From a bacterium (GTDB lineage: Bacteria; Verrucomicrobiota; Verrucomicrobiae; Opitutales; Opitutaceae), in contig JAJXYI010000156.1 in NCBI GenBank assembly GCA_021780625.1, positions 1 to 12,921 on the forward strand: a stretch of DNA of 12,921 bases. The letters are read 5' to 3'. Shown here one piece after another: positions 1 to 7,830 of this stretch. Below the pieces are notes generated by a model. The model was not told the origin of the DNA. It saw only the letters and a list, made by a program, of their open reading frames with translations, and made no database searches. The first letter of the stretch is position 1; each line of letters opens with the position of its first letter. Both the position numbers and the translations under genes were made by a program.

Positions 1-1
1 C

Positions 2-1135
2 AAGTCCACCGACCAGGTGATGATCGAGTCAAAGTTCGTCGAGGTGACCGACTCCGACGTCAAGAACGTCGGCGTGAATTGGAGTTCCCTGAGTGGATAC
101 AAGCTCAGCGCCGCGCCGGGAACCAACGGGCTCGCCACCTACGACCGTACGCAGCAGCAGGGACTTCAGAACAGCGGGAGCAACCAGTCCGCCACCAATA
201 CCAGCGCCAACACCGGACAAAACTCCGGCTCCACCAATTCGTCGAATGTGACTTCGACCAACGGCGCACTCAATTCCGTGTCGAGCACCGGGAGCACGGC
301 GGGCACGAGCATCGACAACAGCAGCCAGACAACCGGCGCCCTCAATGCACTGCAGTCCATCGCCGGTGCCACCTCCACCACGCGCGCGCTGAGCGCCGTC
401 TTCTCCGCCTCCGAATTCGACCTGGTGCTCAGCGCACTCTCGACCCTGCAGGGCACGCGGGTCGTCTCCAACCCGACCATCGTCACGCTCAACAACACCC
501 AGGCGATGATCACCGTCGGCGAGAAGTTCCCGGTTCCGAAGTACACCTACAACCAGGAGCACGGCACCTTCGAGGTCAGCGGCTTCGACTGGCAGGATAT
601 CGGTGTGATCCTGAGGGTGACCCCGCAGGTCAACGCCCGCGGCTTCATCAAGCTGAGGGTGCACCCCGAGGTCAGCCAGCAGAACGGCGTCACCAGCTTC
701 GGTGGCGCGGGCGGCGCCAACATCCCGATCATCGCGACCCGTTCGGCCGACACCGAGGTGTCGTTGAAGGATGGTTACACGATGGGCATCGGCGGCCTGC
801 TCCAGCGCAATACGACAAAGACCACCACCAAGGTCCCGCTTCTCGGAGACATTCCGTTGTTCGGGAGGCTCTTCTCGAACAAGTCCAACAACGTCACGAC
901 TACGAACCTCCTGATCTTCATCACGGCCAAGATCATCTCGGCCGACGGCGCCTCGCCGGAACAGGTCTTCGACACGAACCAGCTCCGCGAGATGCGCCTG
1001 CGCCGCTCGGATCTCCCGGGCTATCGCGATACCAAGATCGACCCCTACGTTCCTGAACAGAAGGCTCCGGTGAAGCCGAAGAAGGGCTTCTTCCATTGGA
1101 CCAGGTCCGACGATTCAACGACCGGCAGCCAGTAA
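2..1135 (+). CDS. Secretin (type II secretion / type IV pilus outer-membrane channel), C-terminal part, 5' end outside window
   Basis: Secretins form the multimeric gated outer-membrane pore of type II secretion and type IV pilus machines. The frame is open from base 2, so the start lies upstream. The visible N-terminal piece (VMIESKFVEVT, bases 20-52) matches the usual secretin segment that leads into the pore domain. A Ser/Thr/Asn/Gln-rich low-complexity stretch follows (about bases 150-380). The core then runs from FDLVLSALSTLQGTRVVSNP (about bases 416-475) through the GEKFPVP segment to the hallmark VPLLGDIPLFGRLF motif (from base 833) and the final strand TTNLLIFITAKII. A charged tail of about 60 residues ends at TAA 1133-1135. 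I cannot tell GspD from a PilQ-like pilus secretin without the missing N-terminus. The gene for the giant secreted protein begins 39 bases downstream, so the two are probably co-transcribed. Confidence 0.93.
   Translation, partial: KSTDQVMIESKFVEVTDSDVKNVGVNWSSLSGYKLSAAPGTNGLATYDRTQQQGLQNSGSNQSATNTSANTGQNSGSTNSSNVTSTNGALNSVSSTGSTAGTSIDNSSQTTGALNALQSIAGATSTTRALSAVFSASEFDLVLSALSTLQGTRVVSNPTIVTLNNTQAMITVGEKFPVPKYTYNQEHGTFEVSGFDWQDIGVILRVTPQVNARGFIKLRVHPEVSQQNGVTSFGGAGGANIPIIATRSADTEVSLKDGYTMGIGGLLQRNTTKTTTKVPLLGDIPLFGRLFSNKSNNVTTTNLLIFITAKIISADGASPEQVFDTNQLREMRLRRSDLPGYRDTKIDPYVPEQKAPVKPKKGFFHWTRSDDSTTGSQ
150..380 (+). other. Low-complexity Ser/Thr/Asn/Gln-rich insert inside the secretin
   Basis: This encodes roughly 75 residues made almost entirely of S, T, N, G, Q and A, between the N-terminal IESKFVEV segment and the secretin pore core. 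Comparable flexible inserts occur in secretins at surface-exposed or periplasmic loops. Its role here is not known. Confidence 0.7.
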
Positions 1136-1174
1136 CGCACGCCACGCGCCGAAAACGTCAAACAGGCGAGCCTC

Positions 1175-4100
1175 ATGAAACACCGGCTTCTCTTCCTCTC
1201 GTGTGGCCTCATGCTCCTGGCTCTGGCCACCGCGCTTCGCGCCCAGCAACAGCCCGTATTGTCTGTTGGCATCAACCAGGTCGCGGTCACCAGCACCGAC
1301 AGCAACGGCAATCCCACCATCGAGCAATCCGTCTCAACCGTCACGGTGAGCTCGGGCGGCAGCGGGTATACGTCGACGCCCACGGTGACCATCACCGGCG
1401 GGGGAGGCTCCGGCGCCACCGCGCAGGCGCAGGTCAGTTCCGGACAGGTTTCCCAGATCAAGATCACCAATCCCGGCAGCGGCTATACGTCGATTCCCAC
1501 CGTCGCGATCAATGGCGGGGGAGGCTCTGGCGCCACCGCCACGGCCTCGCTCGGCTTCTCGGTCTCCACCCTCAAGATCGTCAACGGCGGCAGCGGTTAC
1601 ACGACGGCCCCGTCCGTCGTGATCTCCGGGGGCGGTGGCTTGGGCGCCGCAGGCTATTGCACGCTTAGCGGCGCTGTCAGCGCTTTGACCGTCGCCAGCG
1701 GGGGCAGCGGCTACACCTCCGCACCCACCGTCACCATAAGCGGCGGCGGCGGCTCCGGCGCGACCGCGACCGCCCAGTTCGACGCCTCAACCGGTCAGGT
1801 GACGGGCATTACTTTGAGCGCGGGCGGCAGCGGCTACACCTCGACGCCAACCGTGACCTTGAGCGGCGGCGGCGGCTCGGGCGCCACGGCCACTGCGACC
1901 ATCAACACCTGGGTCGCATCGATCACTCTCACCAACGGCGGCGGCGGTTATTCCACCGAACCGACCGTGTCGCTGACCGGCGGCGGTGGCTCGGGCGCCA
2001 CCGCGGTGGCGGTCATCGGCTTCTCGGTCACCAGCGTGATCGTCGTGAATTCCGGTTCCGGATACGTGACCGCGCCGACCGTCACGATCTCCGCGCCCTC
2101 GTCGCCGAACGGCACTCAGGCCAAGGCCGTGGCGACGGTGGACAGCACCTCGGGCGACGTGAAGAGCATCGTGATCACCGACAGCGGCAGCGGCTACACC
2201 TCCGTGCCGTCCATTACGATCGCGGCGCCTCCTCCCGCGCCCTCCGGCACCACCGCCGCCCCCACGCCGGTGACCGCGACTGCCGGCGTGTCGGTGGGTT
2301 CGCTCTTTGTCACGCCCGCCCAAAACGAATCATACGGTCCCGTGGGGTCCTTCATCACCATCACCGCGAAGGCGATTGGAACGTTCCCGGTCGGCGGCTT
2401 CACCTACAAGTTTTTCGTCAACGGCGTGTCGATCGGCACCCCGCCCAACGTCGACGTGACGCAGCCCAACTCCGTCTCCTGGACGCCGCCCCAGCCCGGC
2501 GTGTATTACCTCACGGTCACTGCGACTGATGGCGCCAACAGCGCCACGTCCCTTGCGGTCCGATATCACGCGACGGGCACGCAGATACTGAGCCCCGTCG
2601 ACAACACGCTTGTGCCCACCGGATCTTCCGTCGTCATTCAGGCCGCAGCCACGGGTCTGCCAAGCAGTCCCAATGCATTCATCAAGCACATCGATTTTTA
2701 TGCGGATGGCGTGCTGCTTGGGTCCGACACCACCTATCCCTATTCGATCATCTATACTCCCGCCGCCACCCCCGCCACGCACCAGATCGAGGCTCGGGCG
2801 TACGACAACAACGAAAACCAGGTGTCGCCGAACGGCACAGCGGTGATGACTCTCCGCATGGTCAATGCGGTGGGCACGCCGCCGACCTGCAAGATCAACT
2901 CGCCCTCGAACAACGCGTTGATTCCGATCCCCGATTACACCGCCGCCGCCACGGCCAACATCCCGGTGTCGGTCGTTGCGGCGAGTCCCAACGGCACGAT
3001 CGCAAAGGTTGAACTCTACGTGGACGGCGTCCTATTGGGAACCAGCACTACCTATCCCTACAATTTCCAGTGGCAGCCCACGGTCGTCGGCAAATACGGC
3101 CTCGTGGCCCTCGCGTACGACGACAAGAACAACGTCGTGGCGTCCTCCACGTCCACCAGCACCACCCAGACGCCGAGCCCCACCACGGTGACCGTCGCCG
3201 CACTGCCGACCGTGAACGTGGTCTCGCCGACAAGCAACGCGACCATCGCCGGCGGCACGCCTGTCCAGATACGCGCCTCCGCAAGCGACTCCAATCTCGA
3301 CTCGGGCGGCAGTCCCGTCGGCCTGACCGTTCAGTTCTATGCCGACGGCACCTATCTCGGCCAGGCCCTGACTCCCGATTCGTCCGGCTATTATAGCATC
3401 AGCGCGATCATTAATCCGGGAACCAGCTCCGGCGGCAGCGGCGGCAGCAGTGGGAGCAGCGGCAGCGGCGCCGCGACGGCGACCATCACCGCGCTCGCCA
3501 CCGATTCCATCGGACTCTCCAAGACCTCGGACCCGGTCACCGTCAACGTGACTACGGGCGGAGGCTCCTCCGGGGCGGTGATCGGAAAACCGCCCGTCGT
3601 TCAGATCACCAGCCCGACCGCCGGCTCCTCGGTCGGCGTCAACAGCGCCACGACCCTGACCGCCGCCGCGTCGGATCCGGACGGAACCGTGGTCTCCGTG
3701 CAGTTCTCCGCCAACGGACAGAACATCGGCACCGCAGTCACCGCCTATCCGTATTCCATCCAGTGGACCCCCACGACCCCCGGCCTCTACACGCTCGAGG
3801 CGGTGGCCACCGACAACGACGGCAATCAGACCGCTTCGTCGGCCGTGGGAGTCACCGTGTCAACCGGGTCCGCCCCGTCGGTGTCCCTTACGTCGCCCTC
3901 CGCTGGCGCGTCCGCGCCCGCAGGCACGGCCGTCGTGATGAACGCCACCGCCGGCTCGGCGAATGGTGCCATCAAATCGGTGCAGTTCATGGTGAACGGC
4001 GTACCCGTGTCCACCAGCACCCTCGCTCCGTATTCCTTCACGTGGATGCCGACCTACCCGGGCTCCTATTCGCTTTCAGTCCAGGCCACCGATGTCCTGG

Positions 4101-6124
4101 GCAACATCGCGACGTCCGTGCCCGTGCTGGTGCAGATCACTCCGAATGCCCCTCCGTCGGTCAATTTGACCCTGCCGTTGTCGGGTGCGACGGTGTCGGC
4201 AGGCGCGCCGCTCACCCTGCAGGCGGTGGCCACCGATGCCGACGATGGCGTGGCCTCGGTGCAGTTCCAGGCGAACGGCCTTGATGTCGGCAGCCTTGCG
4301 GCGCCGCCGTACTCGATGACCTGGGCGCCCGCCGCGGCGGGCACTTACCAGCTGACTGCCCTGGCGACGGATAACTACGGCAATACGACGCGCTCGTCCG
4401 CCGTTCAGGTCGTGGTCAGCGCCAACCAGTCGCCCGTCGTGACGATCACGCAGCCGGGCGCCGACTCGGGGGTCCGCGTCGGCTCCACGGTCCAGTTGGC
4501 GGCGACCGCGAACGATCCGGACGGCACGATCGCGTCGCTGGACTTCCAGGTCAATGGAGTGACGGTCGGAAGCACAACCACCGCGCCCTACCTTTACGCC
4601 TGGAAACCGGCGTCGACGGGAACCTACTACATCGCCGCGGTGGCCACCGACAATTCGGGTGCGCAGACCGTGTCGGCCGCGGTGCCCATCGTGGTGGCCG
4701 ACCAGGGTGTCAACAGTCTGGATACCGTGTATTCGGGCACCTACAGCCTGGTTGGTGGCGATTCGGGGCAATTCGCACTGCTCAACGCGAAGGGCAGCGG
4801 AGGGGCGTTCATCGCCTATAGCACCACCGGCGCAGCCAAGGTTTACATGTACACAGGGCTCACGGTGAGCTCGGCGGGCGCGCTGACCGTTTCGAACGCC
4901 TCCGGCAAGACCGTGCTGAGCGCCCAGCTGAGCCTGACCGGGGTGCAGGGCACGCTCTCGCCCGATGGCTCGTCGCGGATGTTCATCGGTCCGGTCGACA
5001 TCGGGGCGGACCAGTTCCCGGCCGGACTCTACAATGGCACGATCTCCGGAAATTCCGCGAGCTCGGTGGTCGGCATCCTCTCGCCTTCAGGTTCCCTGAC
5101 GCTGGCGGTTTCGGACGGCACCAAGACGGACGCCGGCGCGGCGCCGGTTTCCAGCGATGGCAGCTTCTCCTTCACGACCGCCCAGGGAACGCAGGTGACC
5201 GGCAAGCTCAATCCTACGACCGGGTTCCTCACCGTGACCCTGGGGGGCACCCTGAGCGGCACGGTTGTAGCCGCGCGCTCGAGCGGCGTGGCGATCGCCG
5301 ATGGTACTCTGCACGGCCTTTCCACGCGGGCTTTCGTGGGACCGGGCGACGGCGTCCTGGTGGCGGGGTTTATCGTGAACGGCAACACGCCGAAGAGTCT
5401 GGTGATGAGGGCGGTGGGTCCGTCGCTCGCCAACTTCAACGTCTCCGGCGTCCTCCCCAGTCCGCGTCTTCAGGTTTACGACCAGAGCAGCTCGCTGATG
5501 ATGTCCGATGACCGCTGGGGTGGGGGCACTTCGCTGGTGAAGGCCCAGTCGACCGCGGGCCTTCCGGCGCTTGCCACCAACAGCCGCGACTCGGTGCTGC
5601 TGGGCTCGATCAATCCCGGCCTTTACACCGCGCAGGTCAGCGGCGTGGACGGTTCGTCGGGCGTCGCCCTGGTGGAGATTTACGATCTCGACCGGGATCT
5701 GCCCTTCACCGGCAATCGCCTCCTTGCGATCTCTTCGCGCGGGTGGGTGGGCTCGGGCGACGCCATCATGGTGGCCGGGTTTTCGATCACGGGAACCCTG
5801 CCCAAGAAGGTGCTCATTCGCGCCGTCGGCCCCACGCTCGCGAATTATCACGTCTCGGGCGTGCTCTCCGATCCTCGCATCGTGCTCAATTGCGTGTCGG
5901 CTGCGACCCCCTACGTGGTTCGGGAAAACGACAATTGGGAGACTGGAAACGATCCGGTGATGCTCGCGCACGCGGCCGCCGAGGTCGGGGACAGTCCCCT
6001 GCCTGCCGGCAGTAAGGATGCCGCCATGCTCGTCGTCCTGCCGCCCGGCAGCTACACCGTGGAAACGTACGGCGTCGGAGGCGCAACCGGCGTGGCGCTC
6101 GTCGAAGTGTACGAGGTTCCGTAA
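1175..6124 (+). CDS. Giant exported repeat protein with glycine-rich repeats, tandem Ig-like domains and duplicated C-terminal module
   Basis: The 1649-residue product begins with a clear signal peptide (K2, R4, hydrophobic 5-21, likely cleavage after ALRA at 23). Residues about 53-370 carry eight glycine-rich repeats centred on GGSGYTS.PTVTISGGGGSGATA. Residues about 378-1178 hold about eight Ig-like domains resembling the bacterial Ig family Big_7 (VxSVQFxANGxxIG ... PYSxxWxP ... GxYxLxAxATDNxGN). Residues about 1180-1378 are a beta-rich segment. Two copies of a module of about 130 residues follow (about 1381-1510 and 1519-1649), each with G.GDxxxVAGFxxxGxxPKxxxxRAVGPxLAN and ending VALVExYxxxx. 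No LPXTG, PEP-CTERM or autotransporter barrel is visible. The start fits the signal peptide, although the ribosome site is weak (AGGCGAG). A surface or extracellular adhesive or structural role is inferred from this architecture. No catalytic domain is recognisable. Confidence 0.9.
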   Translation: MKHRLLFLSCGLMLLALATALRAQQQPVLSVGINQVAVTSTDSNGNPTIEQSVSTVTVSSGGSGYTSTPTVTITGGGGSGATAQAQVSSGQVSQIKITNPGSGYTSIPTVAINGGGGSGATATASLGFSVSTLKIVNGGSGYTTAPSVVISGGGGLGAAGYCTLSGAVSALTVASGGSGYTSAPTVTISGGGGSGATATAQFDASTGQVTGITLSAGGSGYTSTPTVTLSGGGGSGATATATINTWVASITLTNGGGGYSTEPTVSLTGGGGSGATAVAVIGFSVTSVIVVNSGSGYVTAPTVTISAPSSPNGTQAKAVATVDSTSGDVKSIVITDSGSGYTSVPSITIAAPPPAPSGTTAAPTPVTATAGVSVGSLFVTPAQNESYGPVGSFITITAKAIGTFPVGGFTYKFFVNGVSIGTPPNVDVTQPNSVSWTPPQPGVYYLTVTATDGANSATSLAVRYHATGTQILSPVDNTLVPTGSSVVIQAAATGLPSSPNAFIKHIDFYADGVLLGSDTTYPYSIIYTPAATPATHQIEARAYDNNENQVSPNGTAVMTLRMVNAVGTPPTCKINSPSNNALIPIPDYTAAATANIPVSVVAASPNGTIAKVELYVDGVLLGTSTTYPYNFQWQPTVVGKYGLVALAYDDKNNVVASSTSTSTTQTPSPTTVTVAALPTVNVVSPTSNATIAGGTPVQIRASASDSNLDSGGSPVGLTVQFYADGTYLGQALTPDSSGYYSISAIINPGTSSGGSGGSSGSSGSGAATATITALATDSIGLSKTSDPVTVNVTTGGGSSGAVIGKPPVVQITSPTAGSSVGVNSATTLTAAASDPDGTVVSVQFSANGQNIGTAVTAYPYSIQWTPTTPGLYTLEAVATDNDGNQTASSAVGVTVSTGSAPSVSLTSPSAGASAPAGTAVVMNATAGSANGAIKSVQFMVNGVPVSTSTLAPYSFTWMPTYPGSYSLSVQATDVLGNIATSVPVLVQITPNAPPSVNLTLPLSGATVSAGAPLTLQAVATDADDGVASVQFQANGLDVGSLAAPPYSMTWAPAAAGTYQLTALATDNYGNTTRSSAVQVVVSANQSPVVTITQPGADSGVRVGSTVQLAATANDPDGTIASLDFQVNGVTVGSTTTAPYLYAWKPASTGTYYIAAVATDNSGAQTVSAAVPIVVADQGVNSLDTVYSGTYSLVGGDSGQFALLNAKGSGGAFIAYSTTGAAKVYMYTGLTVSSAGALTVSNASGKTVLSAQLSLTGVQGTLSPDGSSRMFIGPVDIGADQFPAGLYNGTISGNSASSVVGILSPSGSLTLAVSDGTKTDAGAAPVSSDGSFSFTTAQGTQVTGKLNPTTGFLTVTLGGTLSGTVVAARSSGVAIADGTLHGLSTRAFVGPGDGVLVAGFIVNGNTPKSLVMRAVGPSLANFNVSGVLPSPRLQVYDQSSSLMMSDDRWGGGTSLVKAQSTAGLPALATNSRDSVLLGSINPGLYTAQVSGVDGSSGVALVEIYDLDRDLPFTGNRLLAISSRGWVGSGDAIMVAGFSITGTLPKKVLIRAVGPTLANYHVSGVLSDPRIVLNCVSAATPYVVRENDNWETGNDPVMLAHAAAEVGDSPLPAGSKDAAMLVVLPPGSYTVETYGVGGATGVALVEVYEVP
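1355..2260 (+). repeat. Eight in-frame glycine-rich repeats, period 37-44 codons
   Basis: G[GS]GY motifs begin at residues 61, 101, 138, 176, 217, 255, 293 and 337 of the giant protein. Each is followed by a proline-containing strand (PTVTISG) and, in the first six copies, by a GGGG[SL]GA turn. Copies 7 and 8 replace the polyglycine turn with proline- and serine-rich loops. The DNA is also repetitive, with recurring ggcggcagcggctac and ggcggcggcggctcgggcgcc segments, so recombination could change the copy number. Confidence 0.88.
2307..4708 (+). repeat. About eight tandem bacterial Ig-like domains
   Basis: Each unit of roughly 80-120 residues shows the pattern V.F.A[ND]G..[IL]G, then PY[SN]..W.P, then G.Y.L.A.A[TY]D..GN. 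The fourth unit contains a glycine/serine linker insertion (GGSGGSSGSSGSG, near base 3430). Such strings usually act as stalks that project a terminal domain from the cell, or as weak binding modules. The family assignment (Big_7-like) is from memory of the pattern. Confidence 0.8.
5312..6121 (+). repeat. Two tandem copies of a C-terminal module of about 130 residues
   Basis: Copy 1 reads STRAFVGPGDGVLVAGF and RAVGPSLANFNVSGVLPSPR. Copy 2 reads SSRGWVGSGDAIMVAGF and RAVGPTLANYHVSGVLSDPR. Both close with a VALVE.Y motif. I associate this module with the C-termini of secreted proteins in Opitutaceae-type Verrucomicrobiota, where its function is not known. A role in sorting or anchoring is possible but unproven. 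Confidence 0.75.
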
Positions 6125-6141
6125 GGTCGGAACCGAACGAT

Positions 6142-6182
6142 CCGGACGTTGAATCCGACGTCCGGGTCCGGCGCGGAGCCGG
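6142..6182 (+). terminator. Two consecutive GC-rich hairpins after the giant-protein gene
   Basis: An 8-bp perfect stem CCGGACGT/ACGTCCGG (6142-6149 with 6158-6165, 8-base loop) is followed by CCGGC/GCCGG (6168-6172 with 6178-6182). They lie 18 bases past the stop codon of the giant gene and about 40 bases before the next start. There is no T tract, so classical intrinsic termination is uncertain. They may attenuate readthrough or stabilise the 3' end of the mRNA. Confidence 0.4.
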
Positions 6183-6222
6183 CCCGAACACCACGCTGGC
6201 GTTTCGACGCGAGTTCCCCAAG

Positions 6223-7278
6223 ATGCCGGGGTCTATGTCGGCCGACCCGTCCATCTCAGCCCTCGCGCCCGCGAATAAACCGCTGTTCGGCGAGGTGTTC
6301 ACGCACCTCAAGCCCCACATGGCGGCGCTCGACCGGCTGCTCGCCGGCCAAATCGCGGAGTTTGAACCCGAGATCCGCGCGATGGCCGACTACTGCATAG
6401 ACACCTCCGGAAAGCGGATCCGGCCCGCGCTGGTTTTCCTCAGCTCCTGGCGCGGCGACCACGAACCCGCCGCGGACCTCGTCAAGGCCGCCGCCGTCGT
6501 CGAGCTCGTCCACCTCGCCACCCTGGTGCACGACGACATCATGGACGGCGCTGACGTGCGCCGGAACCGAAAGACCGCCGCGCGCGCCTACGGCTCAGCC
6601 GCGGCCGTGCTGCTCGGCGACGCCCTGTTCGCACATGCGCTGCACCTCGCCTCGCAGTACCCGACGCCCGAGGTCTGCCAGGCGGTGTCGTCGTCGACCC
6701 GCCGCGTGTGCGGAGGGGAGATCATCCAGACCCTGCGGCGCGGCACGACCAACGTCAGCCGCGAGGACTATTACCGGGTCATCGATCTCAAGACCGCCGA
6801 GCTCTTCCGCGTCTCCTGTTTCCTCGGCGCCCGCCTCTCCGGCGCGGCCGCCGCCGTCGTGGAGGCCTCCGCGGCGTTCGGGCGCCACCTGGGGATTGCG
6901 TATCAGATTTACGACGACCTGGCCGACTTCTTCGGCGAGGAGAAACGGATTGGCAAGACGCTCGGGACGGACCTCGCGAGCGGAAAGCTGACGCTTCCGC
7001 TCTTCGTCCTCGCCGACCGCCTGTCCGCCGAGGAGCGGTCGGTCCTCATGGAGGAGATCCGCGGCGAGCGTCCGGCGGAGCTCGACGCGCGGCTGCGCCA
7101 GATGCGGGAGCTGGGTGTGTGGAACGCCGTGGCCGACGCGATCGAGTCTGAACTCGGGCTCGCCGCCGCCGCGCTCGCCCCGTTCCCCGCTCATCCGCCG
7201 GTCGCGCTGCTCATGCATCTGCGCGAGGTGCTTCGCGGCCAGGTGGCCTCCCTGCGCCCGGCCGACACCCGGAACTGA
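6223..7278 (+). CDS. Long-chain polyprenyl diphosphate synthase (octaprenyl/heptaprenyl type)
   Basis: This is a trans-isoprenyl diphosphate synthase of 351 residues that condenses isopentenyl diphosphate onto an allylic primer, typically to build the side chain of menaquinone or ubiquinone. All family landmarks are present: GKRIRP at 63-68, first aspartate-rich motif DDIMD at 104-108 followed by R113/R114, KTAELF at 190-195, GIAYQIYDDLAD with the second motif at 231-235, and GTDLASGKLTLPLF from 248. Ala99, five residues before the first aspartate motif, is small, as in IspB-type long-chain enzymes; the bulky residue that limits chain length in short-chain enzymes is absent. The length suits the family. 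ATG 6223 is used, but ATG 6235 (residue 5) is equally possible, because neither has a strong ribosome site. The exact chain length cannot be read from sequence. Confidence 0.93.
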   Translation: MPGSMSADPSISALAPANKPLFGEVFTHLKPHMAALDRLLAGQIAEFEPEIRAMADYCIDTSGKRIRPALVFLSSWRGDHEPAADLVKAAAVVELVHLATLVHDDIMDGADVRRNRKTAARAYGSAAAVLLGDALFAHALHLASQYPTPEVCQAVSSSTRRVCGGEIIQTLRRGTTNVSREDYYRVIDLKTAELFRVSCFLGARLSGAAAAVVEASAAFGRHLGIAYQIYDDLADFFGEEKRIGKTLGTDLASGKLTLPLFVLADRLSAEERSVLMEEIRGERPAELDARLRQMRELGVWNAVADAIESELGLAAAALAPFPAHPPVALLMHLREVLRGQVASLRPADTRN

Positions 7279-7301
7279 GAGTTCGCACTCTCCGCAGCAG
7301 T

Positions 7302-7368
7302 CAGTTTTTGGAGTGCGGAACCTCGGTTCCGTCCCGCGCGTGCGGGAACGCGAGTCTCGACTCGCGCC
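7302..7368 (+). repeat. Composite intergenic hairpin repeat, copy 1
   Basis: It begins with a 23-base block (cagtttttggagtgcgg..., 7302-7324) that recurs exactly in copy 2. It ends with a block from gtcccgcgcgtgcgg (7331-7368) that recurs with minor changes. It contains the hairpins GGAAC-CTCG-GTTCC (from 7317) and GCGAGT-CTCG-ACTCGC (7350-7365). Confidence 0.85.
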
Positions 7369-7435
7369 GCATAGCCGCGTGAAAGTTCGCCGCAAACCAA
7401 AGTGGGCAGCGACAAGCTTCCGCCCGTTGTGGAGT

Positions 7436-7477
7436 GCGAGGTTCCACCTCGCCCTGCGCGGGAGGCTCCGCCTCCCG
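7436..7477 (+). repeat. Two perfect hairpins between the composite repeats
   Basis: GCGAGGT-TCC-ACCTCGC (7436-7452) is followed by GGGAGGC-TCC-GCCTCCC (7460-7476, extended by one C-G pair to 7459-7477). Both have 7-bp or longer stems and three-base TCC loops. The preceding bases ggagtgcga resemble the ggagtgcgg of the flanking composite repeats, so this is probably a diverged member of the same family. Confidence 0.8.
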
Positions 7478-7510
7478 GCCCAGCCCGCCCAGTCCAAGCC
7501 CGACGGTATT

Positions 7511-7603
7511 CAGTTTTTGGAGTGCGGAACCTCCCGAAGGCCCCGAGCCTGCCGAGCGGGGGTTTCGTCCCGCGCGTGCGGAATGCGAGTCTCGACTCGC
7601 GCC
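7511..7603 (+). repeat. Composite intergenic hairpin repeat, copy 2
   Basis: The first 23 bases (7511-7533) are identical to 7302-7324. The last part (7567-7603) matches 7331-7368 apart from a short change (gcggaatgcgag versus gcgggaacgcgag), and the hairpin GCGAGT-CTCG-ACTCGC is kept at 7585-7600. The spacer between the two blocks is longer than in copy 1 and holds an unrelated GC-rich insert. Confidence 0.85.
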
Positions 7604-7830
7604 CCCTCTGCCATCCATCGGCAAGTTTCGGACGGAAACGAGGATGACAAAGAAGGCCGGGCCAAGCGATCAAACGAAGTCACCGAGCCAAAATCGACTC
7701 ACCCAAACGGTGAATAAATCAGGGACCTCTCAATTCAGTGGTAAGCGGTTTGGGCTTTGTTCCCTTCGTTGCCTTCTGTTCCATTCCATCTCCGAGTTCA
7801 GGTCCACCCGTCCTCCATCGACAAATTTCC

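Noticed and set aside
29..1096. Long minus-strand open frame (355 codons) opposite the secretin
   Set aside because: It lies wholly antisense to a clear secretin, and its product is an R/G/E/V-rich mixture typical of the reverse of GC-rich coding DNA, with no domain.
5087..5971. Minus-strand open frame of 294 codons inside the giant gene
   Set aside because: It is antisense to the conserved duplicated C-terminal module, with an H/R/G-rich composition.
6595..7497. Minus-strand open frame of 300 codons opposite the prenyl synthase
   Set aside because: It is a shadow of the enzyme gene. It includes intergenic hairpin repeats and has no family features.
7115..7717. Plus-strand frame of 200 codons running from the prenyl synthase into the repeat region
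   Set aside because: It begins inside the synthase in another frame and continues through hairpin repeats, with an R/S/P-rich product.
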